Assembly (NCBI GenBank): GCA_052034115.1
Contig: JBPOIZ010000026.1
Location: 1 to 38,099, forward strand
Length of the DNA: 38,099 nt
Reading direction: 5' to 3'
Source of the DNA: Lutibacillus sp052034115
Lineage (GTDB): Bacteria; Actinomycetota; Actinomycetes; Actinomycetales; Dermatophilaceae
The notes beneath the pieces are model-generated. The model saw only the letters and a list, made by a program, of their open reading frames with translations, had not been told where the DNA came from and ran no database searches. This document shows, piece after piece, positions 31,274-38,099 of the stretch. Position 1 is the stretch's first letter. Each line of letters starts with the position of its first letter. Position numbers and translations under genes: made by a program.

Positions 31274-31765
31274 ATGCTCACCGAGCGCGCGGCCGGGGAT
31301 CTCGGTCACGTCGCGATCCACACCGCCAAGGCGCTGGGGTCGCTGCGCCAGGCCATGCCCTCGATCGTCCCTGGTCTGGAGGCCGCCAGCTACTCGGTCC
31401 TCTTCGCGGCGGCACATGGCGATGCCCGGGTCACCACCATCGCCGAACGCACCCAGTCCGACGTCTCGGTCACCAGTCGGCACGTCGCGCACCTGGCCAC
31501 CCTCGGGTATGTCGACAAGGTCACCGATCCTGCGGACGGCCGGGCTCAGGTGGTGCACCTGACGGCGGCCGGCCGCGACCTCATGGGCACCTTGGTGGCT
31601 CACCGGACCGCTGTCTTCCAACAGGTGCTCGCCGGCTGGAGCGACGCCGACGCCGAGGCGCTGACGGCATACCTGAGCCGGCTCTGCGACGACATCGACC
31701 TGTTCCGCGCGACGCTGACCCAGCGTCGCATCGACCCGATCAACCACCCGATCCAAGGACACTGA
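31274..31765 (+). CDS. MarR-family transcriptional regulator
   Basis: A 163-residue dimeric winged-helix repressor. The helix-turn-helix lies at about 55-82 (RVTTIAERTQSDVSVTSRHV) with the wing KVTDPADGRAQVVHLTAAG at about 86-104, the D-x-R-D/A-x-R-like MarR pattern. The ATG has GGAGGG 4-9 bases upstream; a longer frame from 31205 runs through the operator and is rejected. It is followed after one base by a DHA2 efflux pump, so the pair is a typical substrate-induced efflux operon. The inducer is unknown. Confidence 0.92.
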   Translation: MLTERAAGDLGHVAIHTAKALGSLRQAMPSIVPGLEAASYSVLFAAAHGDARVTTIAERTQSDVSVTSRHVAHLATLGYVDKVTDPADGRAQVVHLTAAGRDLMGTLVAHRTAVFQQVLAGWSDADAEALTAYLSRLCDDIDLFRATLTQRRIDPINHPIQGH

Positions 31766-31766
31766 C

Positions 31767-33479
31767 ATGAGTTCTTCGACGGCCGCCGAGCCGACCCCCG
31801 TCGCCGGCGCCCTGACCCATCGACAGATCGTGACGATCCTCGTCGGCCTGATGATGGGGATGTTCCTCGCCGCGCTCGACCAGACGATCGTCGCCTCGGC
31901 GATGCGCGTTATCGCCGACGACCTGCAGGGGCTGTCGTCCCAGGCGTGGGTGACGACGGCATACCTCATCACCTCGACGGTGACGACGCCGCTGTACGGA
32001 AAGCTGTCCGACATCTACGGCCGCAAGTCGTTCTTCATCTTCGCGATCTCGATCTTCACCATCGGGTCGATGCTGTGCACCTTGTCGACGTCGATCGGGA
32101 TGCTGGCCCTGTTCCGGGCCATCCAGGGCATCGGTGCCGGCGGCCTGTTCTCGCTCGCGCTGGCCATCATCGGCGACATCGTCCCGCCGCGGGAGCGGGC
32201 CAAGTACCAGGGCTACTTCCTGGCGGTCTTCGGCACCTCCAGCGTGCTCGGCCCGGTCATCGGCGGCTTCTTCGCCGGCGCCGACAGCATTCTCGGCGTC
32301 ACCGGCTGGCGCTGGGTCTTCCTCGTCAACGTGCCGATCGCCATTGCTGCCCTGTATGTCGTCAGCCGCACCCTGCACCTGCAGCACACCCGGCTCGACC
32401 ACCGGATCGACTACTGGGGGGCAGTGGCGCTCGTCGTCGCTCTGGTCCCGCTGCTCGTCGTCGCCGAGCAGGGCCGCGAGTGGGGCTGGCTGTCCGGCAA
32501 GGCGGTGGCCTGTTACGTCATCGGGGTCGCCGGGTTCGTCGCCGGCTGGTTCATCGAGCGGGCCATGGGCGATGAGGCGCTCATCCCGCTGCGGTTGTTC
32601 GCCAACCGCACCGTCTCGGTCGCCTCGACCGCTTCGGTCTTCGTCGGCATGGGGATGTTCGGCGGCCTGGCTGCGCTGCCGCTCTACCTGCAGATCGTCA
32701 AGGGCGCCTCAGCCACGCAGGCCGGCCTGCAGCTGGTGCCCATGACCCTCGGCATCATGTTCGGCTCGATCCTGTCCGGCCAGCTCATCTCGCGCACCGG
32801 CCGCTACCGGCAATACCCCATCATCGGCGCCGGCCTGCTCGTTGCGTCCCTCTTCGCCTTTCACTACGTCGGCGCGGACACCCCGCTGTGGGTCTCGATG
32901 GTCATCATGGTCTTCTTCGGTGTCGGGCTCGGCTTCAACTTCCAGCCGCTGACCCTGGCCGCCCAGAACGCCGTCTCGCCCCGGGACATCGGGGTGGCTA
33001 CGTCGTCGGCGACCTTCACCCGGCAGATCGGTGGCACCTTGGGCACAGCGGTGTTCCTCTCGATCCTCTTCGGCAAGGCCGCGGAGAACATCCCGGCCCG
33101 GTATGCCGAGGCAGCCTCGACCGACGCCTTCCGTGCCGCGGTGCAGGCCCCGACCGGAGACCCGGCCGCGAACCAGGCCTTCCTGCAGCAGCTCCAGACC
33201 GCCCAGAGCGGCGGCGGCACGGGAGGGTTCTCCTCAGCCCTGGCCGACTCCTCGTTCGTCCAGCTCATCGACCCGCGGCTGGCGCACCCTTACCTGGAGG
33301 GCTTCTCCCAGGCGATGTCGTCGGTGTTCCTCGTGGCCTCGGGCGTGCTGGTGCTGGCGTTCCTCGCGTCGTGGTTCCTGCCGCACGTCGAGTTGCGCAG
33401 CAACGAAGCCTTCGCCAAGGCCCGCGCCGAGCACGCCGCCTCCGGCGAGGATGCCGCCCCGACCCTGCCCGCGCACTGA
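31767..33479 (+). CDS. DHA2-family MFS multidrug efflux pump (EmrB/QacA type)
   Basis: A 570-residue proton-coupled exporter with 14 predicted helices. Helix 1 carries LAALDQTIVASAMRVIADDL, the DHA2 signature; the loop GKLSDIYGRKSFF is motif A; GTSSVLGPVIGGFFAG is motif C. A larger outward loop of about 60 residues near 435-500 (ASTDAFRAAVQAPTG) comes before the last helix, and the C-terminus is acidic. The gene starts one base after the MarR gene, under its control. Substrates are probably cationic drugs or toxic metabolites, which cannot be specified from sequence. Confidence 0.93.
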   Translation: MSSSTAAEPTPVAGALTHRQIVTILVGLMMGMFLAALDQTIVASAMRVIADDLQGLSSQAWVTTAYLITSTVTTPLYGKLSDIYGRKSFFIFAISIFTIGSMLCTLSTSIGMLALFRAIQGIGAGGLFSLALAIIGDIVPPRERAKYQGYFLAVFGTSSVLGPVIGGFFAGADSILGVTGWRWVFLVNVPIAIAALYVVSRTLHLQHTRLDHRIDYWGAVALVVALVPLLVVAEQGREWGWLSGKAVACYVIGVAGFVAGWFIERAMGDEALIPLRLFANRTVSVASTASVFVGMGMFGGLAALPLYLQIVKGASATQAGLQLVPMTLGIMFGSILSGQLISRTGRYRQYPIIGAGLLVASLFAFHYVGADTPLWVSMVIMVFFGVGLGFNFQPLTLAAQNAVSPRDIGVATSSATFTRQIGGTLGTAVFLSILFGKAAENIPARYAEAASTDAFRAAVQAPTGDPAANQAFLQQLQTAQSGGGTGGFSSALADSSFVQLIDPRLAHPYLEGFSQAMSSVFLVASGVLVLAFLASWFLPHVELRSNEAFAKARAEHAASGEDAAPTLPAH

Positions 33480-33485
33480 CGCCGA

Positions 33486-33528
33486 GGGCGAGGTGCCACC
33501 GCGTCCGCGACAGGGCGGCACCTCGCCC
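33486..33528. terminator. Bidirectional terminator between convergent MFS genes
   Basis: GGGCGAGGTGCC (33486-33497) pairs perfectly over 12 bp with GGCACCTCGCCC (33517-33528) around a 19-base loop. It lies 7 bases from each flanking stop codon. Confidence 0.85.
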
Positions 33529-33534
33529 AGCAGG

Positions 33535-34743
33535 TCAGGCCCGGTCGGCGGCCGCGTCGCGCTCGGCTCGCTCCAGAGCCCGGGCCCGTATGACGGCCAG
33601 CGCCGCCGCGATGCCACCGGCCGTGAGAGGCACGACATACGAGGGTTGCGGGCCTAGGTGCTCGACCGCCCAGCCGCCCACGGAAGCCCCGATCGAGATG
33701 CCGACAAGGATCCCGGTCGTCACGACGGCGATGGCCTCGGTGACCAAGGCCCGCGGCACCAGGGCCTGCGCCAACCCCATGGCGGTGATGAGCATCGGTG
33801 CCGTGGCGAACCCGGCAACGGTCATCACCAGGGCCAGTGGCCCCAACCCCCCGACGAGCAGCGGCGGGATCTGCAGCAGGAACATCCCAGTGGCCGCAAG
33901 CGCGAGTCGACGCGGCGCCGGCCAGCCCCACTGACGGGCGCCATAGAGCAGCCCGGCCAGCGTCGACCCGGCCGCATACAGGCCCAGTACGACGCTGGAG
34001 AAGCTCTTGTCCCCCCACTGCTCGGCGAGGGCGACGGCGGTGACCTCGTTCGACCCGAAGATCACCCCGGTCATCGTCAGCACCACGGCCACGACGAACA
34101 GGCCCGGACGAGAGACCGCCAACCCACCGGGCCGCTGTGCGTGCGGCACCACCGGTGGCTCGGTGGCCCGCGCCGACAGGAAGACGATGATGCCGACGGT
34201 GTAGAGGATCTCGGCGACCAAGAGCCCGCCCTCGGGGAACCACGCGGTGCCCAGCACGACGCCGAGCACCGGCCCGAGGACGAAGGCCCCCTCGTCGAGA
34301 ATCTGCTCGAAGGACAGCGCCGTATGCAGCCGCTGCGGATCGTCGCGGTAGATGTGCACCCAGCGGGCCCGCGACATCGGGCCGAGCTCGGGCAGCAACG
34401 CCGACGCGGCATATGTCACGAAGACGGTCCAGACCGGCGCCCCGGCCACCGACAGCGCGACCGTCGCAAACCCGAAGACCGCCGTGATCAGCACGAACGG
34501 CGTCGCCACGCGGCGTTGGCCGTGCTTGTCGATGAGCCGCCCAATGACCGGCCCGGCGATCGCCAGGACCAGCACCGCGACAGCGGTGATCGCCCCGGCG
34601 AGCGCGTAGGAGCCCCGCCTCGAGGAGATCATGACGACCATCGAGACGCCGAACATCGAGCCGCCCAGGCGCGCGAGCAGCCCCCCGCCAATGAACCGCA
34701 CGGCGCCGGGAACGGCGAAGAGCGGCCGGTATGCCGACAGCAT
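33535..34743 (-). CDS. MFS transporter, 12-helix
   Basis: A 402-residue membrane protein with twelve helices. It starts MLSAYRPLFAVPGAVRFIGG and has the motif A loop GRLIDKHGQRRVATPF (about 68-83). It belongs to the actinobacterial MFS_1 group often listed as putative efflux; no substrate can be named. The start lies 3 bases after the LysE-type gene stop (TAG-GCG-ATG on the minus strand), so the two exporters form a unit. It differs from the 8846 and 31767 MFS proteins in motifs and length, so it is not a recent duplicate. Confidence 0.85.
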   Translation of the reverse strand: MLSAYRPLFAVPGAVRFIGGGLLARLGGSMFGVSMVVMISSRRGSYALAGAITAVAVLVLAIAGPVIGRLIDKHGQRRVATPFVLITAVFGFATVALSVAGAPVWTVFVTYAASALLPELGPMSRARWVHIYRDDPQRLHTALSFEQILDEGAFVLGPVLGVVLGTAWFPEGGLLVAEILYTVGIIVFLSARATEPPVVPHAQRPGGLAVSRPGLFVVAVVLTMTGVIFGSNEVTAVALAEQWGDKSFSSVVLGLYAAGSTLAGLLYGARQWGWPAPRRLALAATGMFLLQIPPLLVGGLGPLALVMTVAGFATAPMLITAMGLAQALVPRALVTEAIAVVTTGILVGISIGASVGGWAVEHLGPQPSYVVPLTAGGIAAALAVIRARALERAERDAAADRA

Positions 34744-34746
34744 CGC

Positions 34747-35394
34747 CTACGGCCCCGTCCTGGTCAGGGCGACACCGGCCCCCAAGCCGCAGATCATCAG
34801 GCCGCCGGTCCCGCGCAGCCGAGCGATCCGGCGCGGTGAGCGAGCGAACCAGCCACGCACCGTCGCCGCCGCGATGGCCCAGATGCTGTCGCCGACGAGG
34901 GCCAGCAGCACGAAGACGCTGCCGAGGACCAGCAACTGCACCGGCTGCGCCGCAGCCGCGACGCCCCGGTCGGTGAACTGCGGCAGCAGCGCGGCGAAGA
35001 AGACGATCGACTTGGGGTTAGTCACGCCGACCAGTGCCCCGGTGCGCAACGCCGACCACGTCGTCTCGACGGTATGCCGGTCAGCCCCAGGCGCCGGCTC
35101 CAGGCCCTCATGGCGGTGGCGGAACGCGTCGATGCCGAGCCAGATGAGATAGGCCGCGCCGACATACTTGACCATCGCATAGACCGTGGCGGACGTCGCG
35201 ACGACCGCCCCGAGCCCGAAGGCCACGAGCACCACCTGGACGAGCAGCCCGAGGCTGTTCCCCGCGACGGTGAGCAGCGCAGCCCGCCGGCCCACCGTCA
35301 GCGCCCGCCCGACCGTGAAGAGCACGCTCGGCCCCGGCACCGCGACGATGACCGCCGCGGCAGCGAGGAAGGCCAGCAGATGGGTGGTGGGCAC
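34747..35394 (-). CDS. LysE/RhtB-family amino acid or metabolite exporter
   Basis: A 215-residue protein with six predicted helices. AVPGPSVLFTVGRALTVGRR (about 15-34) is the LysE/RhtB opening motif and TNPKSIVFFAALLPQFTD (about 124-141) is the central N-P-K-x-x-x-F-F-x-x-x-L-P-Q-F signature. Exports amino acids or similar small solutes. GTG 35394 is chosen because the family starts about a dozen residues before the PGP motif; CAGACT, a weak -10, lies 6 bases upstream, so it too may be leaderless. It is upstream of, and nearly touching, an MFS gene. Confidence 0.88.
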   Translation of the reverse strand: MPTTHLLAFLAAAAVIVAVPGPSVLFTVGRALTVGRRAALLTVAGNSLGLLVQVVLVAFGLGAVVATSATVYAMVKYVGAAYLIWLGIDAFRHRHEGLEPAPGADRHTVETTWSALRTGALVGVTNPKSIVFFAALLPQFTDRGVAAAAQPVQLLVLGSVFVLLALVGDSIWAIAAATVRGWFARSPRRIARLRGTGGLMICGLGAGVALTRTGP

Positions 35395-35511
35395 CGGCCA
35401 AGTCTGCCCTAACCTCGGCCGGCCGCGCGCATCCGGCAGCGCACATCCGTCCGCGCATCCGCCACGGCAGCGCGCAGCCGCCACCGCGGCCGCGCAGCCC
35501 TCAGGCCACGA

Positions 35512-37089
35512 TCAGCCCCAGACCAGGCCGCGGGCCGGGTCGGCCAGAATGGCCGCGACATCGGCCAGGTAACGCGACCCCAGCTCGCCGTCGACGAGCC
35601 GGTGGTCGAACGACATCCCCAGGTAGGTCACCTGCCGGATGGCCAGCTCGTCCTCGCCATCCGGCCCGGTGACCACCCAGGGCTGCTTGCGGATCGCGCC
35701 GAGGGCCATGATCGCGGCCTCGCCGGGGTTGAGGATCGGCGTGCCGGTGTCGACGCCGAACACCCCGACGTTGGTGATGGTGATCGTCCCGCCGGCCATG
35801 TCCGCCGGTTGGGTGCGTCCCTCGCGGGCCGTCGCGGTCAGGTCACCGATCGCCGCGGCCAGCTCGCGCATCGTCATGAGGTCGGCGTCCTTGACGTTCG
35901 GGACGATGAGCCCACGCGGAGTCGCCGCGGCGATCCCGAGGTTGACGTAGTCCTTGACGACGATCTCCTGCGCCGCCTCGTCCCAGGACGCGTTGATGTC
36001 CGGGTAGCGCCGGATCGCCAGGCACATGGCTTTGGCGAGCACGGTCAGCGGGGTCACCTTGACATCGGCGAACTCACGGTCGCCGCGCAGCCGCTCCACC
36101 AGCTCCATGGTCGCCGTGACATCCACGGTGATCCACTCGGTGACGTGCGGGGCAGTGAAGGCCGACGCCACCATCGCCTGCGCCGTCATCTTGCGCACGC
36201 CCTTGATCGGCACCCGGCGCTCGCCACGCGTCCCGGCCGCCATACGGTATGCCGAGCCGGACATCGCGGGCGAGGTGGCACCGCTGTCCGTCGCGGCGCC
36301 ACGGGCGAGGAAGGCGTCGATGTCCGCGCGGGTCACCGTGCCGCCCGGGCCGGTGGCCGCGACGGCGGTCAGATCCACGCCACGGTCCTTGGCATACTTG
36401 CGCACCGGGGGCTTGGCCAGCGTGTGGGCGTGCTCGGCGGCCACCTCGGGAGCGGCGGCGAGCTCCTCCAGCGTGCGGTTGTCACGGCGCAACTCCGGGG
36501 CGTGGGCGGCCACCAGCGTCGGCACCCGGGCGTCACCAGGGGTGTCGATGTGCTCGCCGGGAGGCGCTGCGATGTCGCGCAGGATGGCGTCCTTGCGCCG
36601 CGGACGGCGCTTGGCCTCGGTGTGCTTCACGCCGTAGCCGACGAGCACTGCGGTGCGCCCGGTCGAGGTGAGCCCGCCGATCTTGCCCTCCTCGATCTGC
36701 TCCCCGTCGGACCCGGCGGACGGGTCGGATCCGGCGGACCCCGCGGATCCGTCGCCGGCCGCCGCCGGCGGTGGTTCGGGCGCGGCGGCACCTGTCCCGG
36801 GAGTCGCCTGCGCGCCCGGGGCCGCGGTCGACGGCGAGGCTGCCGAGCCGCCGGTGTCGACCGCGATGATCGGCGTGCCGACCTCGACCGTGGCGCCCTC
36901 GGCCACCAACAGCCCGCTGACCACCCCGGCGAACGGCACCGGCAGCTCGACAAGCGACTTGGCGGTCTCGATCTCGACGACGATGTCGTTGACCTTGACG
37001 GTGTCGCCGACCTTGACCTTCCAGGTGACGATCTCGGCCTCGGTCAGACCCTCACCGGGGTCGGGAAGCCGGAACTCCTCGATGGGCAC
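35512..37089 (-). CDS. bkdC: Branched-chain-type 2-oxoacid dehydrogenase E2 (dihydrolipoyl acyltransferase)
   Basis: A 525-residue E2 core subunit that passes acyl groups from lipoamide to CoA. It has one lipoyl domain (1-80) with the lipoylated Lys44 in EIETAKSLVELP, a Pro/Ala/Gly/Ser linker with GSAGSAGSDPSAGSDGEQIE, a peripheral subunit-binding domain (about 227-262, PPVRKYAKDRGVDLTAVAAT), and the catalytic domain ending SFDHRLVDGELGSRYLADV with His496 and Asp500. The GTG start has GGAAGGA about 9 bases upstream. It follows E1-beta by 20 bases, the order of mycobacterial bkdA-bkdB-bkdC. A pyruvate-specific E2 is the alternative, but the E1-beta neighbour looks BkdB-like. Confidence 0.9.
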   Translation of the reverse strand: MPIEEFRLPDPGEGLTEAEIVTWKVKVGDTVKVNDIVVEIETAKSLVELPVPFAGVVSGLLVAEGATVEVGTPIIAVDTGGSAASPSTAAPGAQATPGTGAAAPEPPPAAAGDGSAGSAGSDPSAGSDGEQIEEGKIGGLTSTGRTAVLVGYGVKHTEAKRRPRRKDAILRDIAAPPGEHIDTPGDARVPTLVAAHAPELRRDNRTLEELAAAPEVAAEHAHTLAKPPVRKYAKDRGVDLTAVAATGPGGTVTRADIDAFLARGAATDSGATSPAMSGSAYRMAAGTRGERRVPIKGVRKMTAQAMVASAFTAPHVTEWITVDVTATMELVERLRGDREFADVKVTPLTVLAKAMCLAIRRYPDINASWDEAAQEIVVKDYVNLGIAAATPRGLIVPNVKDADLMTMRELAAAIGDLTATAREGRTQPADMAGGTITITNVGVFGVDTGTPILNPGEAAIMALGAIRKQPWVVTGPDGEDELAIRQVTYLGMSFDHRLVDGELGSRYLADVAAILADPARGLVWG

Positions 37090-37109
37090 GTCGGTCAGTC
37101 CTTCCGTGG

Positions 37110-38090
37110 TCAGTGGGCCAGCGAGCGGTCGACGGCGTCGAGCACCCGGTCCAAGTCGGGGAGGAAGTCCTCTTCGATGCGGCTCGGCGGATAGGGCACG
37201 TCATACCCCGCGACCCGCAGGATCGGTGCCTCCAACTGATAGAAGCAGCGCTGCTGGATCTGCGCGGCGATCTCGGCGCCGAGCCCGAGGAACTGGGGTG
37301 CCTCGTGCACGGTCACCAGTCGGCCGGTCGTGGCGACTGAGGCCGCCAGGGTGTCGATGTCCAGCGGGGAGAGCGAGCGCAGGTCGACGACCTCGATGCT
37401 GGTGCCCTCCTCGGCGGCCGCCTGGGCGGCCTGCAGGCAGGTCTTGACCATCGGCCCGTAGGCCGCGACCGTCACATCGGTGCCGGGCCGGCGCACGACC
37501 GCCTGCGACATCGGCGGCACCGTCCGGGTCGACTCGTCGAGATCGCCCTTGTCCCAGTAGCGCCGCTTCGGCTCGTAGAAGATGACCGGGTCGTCCGAGG
37601 CGATCGCCTCCTGCACCAACCAGTAGGCGTCGGCCGGGTTGGCGATCGCCACGACCCGCAGCCCTGCGGTGTGCGCGAAGTAGGCCTCATTCGACTCGCT
37701 GTGGTGCTCGACCGCCCCGATCCCGCCGCCGACCGGGATGCGGATGACCATGGGCAGGGCGACCTGCCCCAGCGCCCGGGAGCGCATCTTGGCGACCTGG
37801 CTGACGATGTGGTCGAAGGCCGGGTAGACGAACCCGTCGAACTGGATCTCCACGACCGGCCGGTAGCCGCGCAACGCCATACCGATCGCGGTGCCGACGA
37901 TGCCGGCCTCGGCGAGCGGGGAGTCCATCACGCGGTCCTCACCGAAGTCCTTCTGCAGGCCCTCGGTGATCCGGAAGACGCCGCCGAGCTTGCCGATGTC
38001 CTCCCCGAGGAGGATGACCTTGGGGTCGCGCTCCATGGCCGCGCGCAGGCCGCTGGTGATGCCCTTGGCCATCGTCGTCGTCTCGCCCAT
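37110..38090 (-). CDS. bkdB: Branched-chain-type 2-oxoacid dehydrogenase E1 component, beta subunit
   Basis: A 326-residue transketolase-like subunit that, with E1-alpha, decarboxylates branched-chain 2-oxoacids using thiamine diphosphate. LGEDIGKLGGVFRITEGLQK (about 28-47), DSPLAEAGIVGTAIGMALRG, EIQFDGFVYPAFDHIVSQVA and the EHHSESNEAYFAHTAGLRVV region closely follow mycobacterial BkdB. The conserved Glu of AEAGI contacts ThDP in the family. The ATG follows a TGA (38094-38092) by one base; that stop probably ends the E1-alpha gene off the right edge. The acyl-CoA products (isobutyryl-, isovaleryl-CoA) are fed to acyl-CoA dehydrogenases and to branched fatty acid synthesis. Confidence 0.9.
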   Translation of the reverse strand: MGETTTMAKGITSGLRAAMERDPKVILLGEDIGKLGGVFRITEGLQKDFGEDRVMDSPLAEAGIVGTAIGMALRGYRPVVEIQFDGFVYPAFDHIVSQVAKMRSRALGQVALPMVIRIPVGGGIGAVEHHSESNEAYFAHTAGLRVVAIANPADAYWLVQEAIASDDPVIFYEPKRRYWDKGDLDESTRTVPPMSQAVVRRPGTDVTVAAYGPMVKTCLQAAQAAAEEGTSIEVVDLRSLSPLDIDTLAASVATTGRLVTVHEAPQFLGLGAEIAAQIQQRCFYQLEAPILRVAGYDVPYPPSRIEEDFLPDLDRVLDAVDRSLAH

Positions 38091-38099
38091 CTCAGTGCA

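Larger units (their letters stand above)
214..37885. repeat. Dispersed short motif GTATGNCG / CGNCATAC, about 60 copies
   Basis: By hand count there are about 70 CATAC/GTATG pentamers in the window; roughly 62 extend to GTATGNC and most of these to GTATGNCG. They are spread evenly, about half on each strand, in coding and non-coding DNA. Examples: 261, 840, 2566, 11479, 13598, 18013, 21260, 24507, 28007, 33100, 36247 on plus; complements near 214, 604, 8007, 13620, 18953, 25538, 37876. Control pentamers of the same composition are rare (GATAC/GTATC about 13, CTATG/CATAG about 11). Confidence 0.75.

Noticed and set aside
36238..36254. Inverted CGCCATAC/GTATGCCG pair as terminator
   Set aside because: It lies in the middle of the E2 coding sequence and has a one-base loop, so it cannot act as a hairpin terminator there.
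35602..37194. 530-codon plus-strand frame opposite the E2 gene
   Set aside because: Antisense of lipoyl and catalytic domains that are unmistakable on the minus strand.
38095..38099. 3' end of an E1-alpha gene at the right edge
   Set aside because: A TGA at 38094-38092 fits the expected bkdA-bkdB-bkdC order, but only five bases of coding sequence would remain, too little to support a feature.

Overview
The window is about 38.1 kb of very GC-rich (around 70% by eye) chromosomal DNA with dense short-gap gene packing, abundant GTG starts, a mycothiol-type DinB/MDMPI protein, a mycobacterial-type EtfD and FadE5, and the MoxR/DUF58/DUF4350 cluster known from mycobacteria. This points to an actinobacterium. 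A placement in Micrococcales, perhaps Intrasporangiaceae, is my inference from gene style and was not tested. No phage, insertion sequence, CRISPR array or obvious foreign island is visible; it reads as core and soft-core genome.

Layout. (1) 181-1834: cysteine synthesis operon cysK-cysE on the minus strand with a recognisable promoter. (2) 1839-1957: short GCGTCGAG-type repeats, then a VOC-fold protein. (3) 2568-4871: membrane iron-sulfur protein EtfD, followed by a strong hairpin. (4) 4980-6717: WXG100-like small protein overlapping a lipase-like hydrolase, convergent with dcd. (5) 7355-10093: a HicB-like ribbon-helix-helix regulator under three TGACGYCATG boxes, a DUF4097 beta-helix protein and an MFS exporter. 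(6) 10056-10982: a probable zeta-class-like (cadmium-type) carbonic anhydrase. (7) tRNA-Gly(CCC), a DUF1508 protein, and FadE5-type acyl-CoA dehydrogenase behind a TetR-like palindrome. (8) 13598-17303: an ECF sigma-E-like promoter, a secreted protein that looks like a subtilase without its protease domain, and a secreted sedolisin (S53). (9) Minus strand: zinc alcohol dehydrogenase after an acyltransferase; nitrilase-family amidohydrolase after a CopD-CtaG fusion. (10) MDMPI protein, then the five-gene GPDPase_memb-DUF4129-DUF4350-MoxR-DUF58 operon, with SpoIIM (convergent to the operon) and RDD (divergent from SpoIIM) next door. (11) MarR regulator with operator and DHA2 efflux pump; a second MFS protein after a LysE exporter. 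(12) Right edge: E2 and E1-beta of a branched-chain-type 2-oxoacid dehydrogenase.

Functional links: FadE5 would pass electrons through ETF (not in this window) to EtfD, and the BkdB/BkdC-like pair makes the acyl-CoAs that enter such dehydrogenases. Two features stand out across the whole window. First, the asymmetric motif GTATGNCG is strongly enriched on both strands, in genes and between them, and once forms the arms of a terminator. Second, many genes show a -10 box TANNNT only 6-7 bases before the start codon, with no Shine-Dalgarno, as expected for leaderless mRNAs. No stretch longer than about 300 bases lacks a gene.
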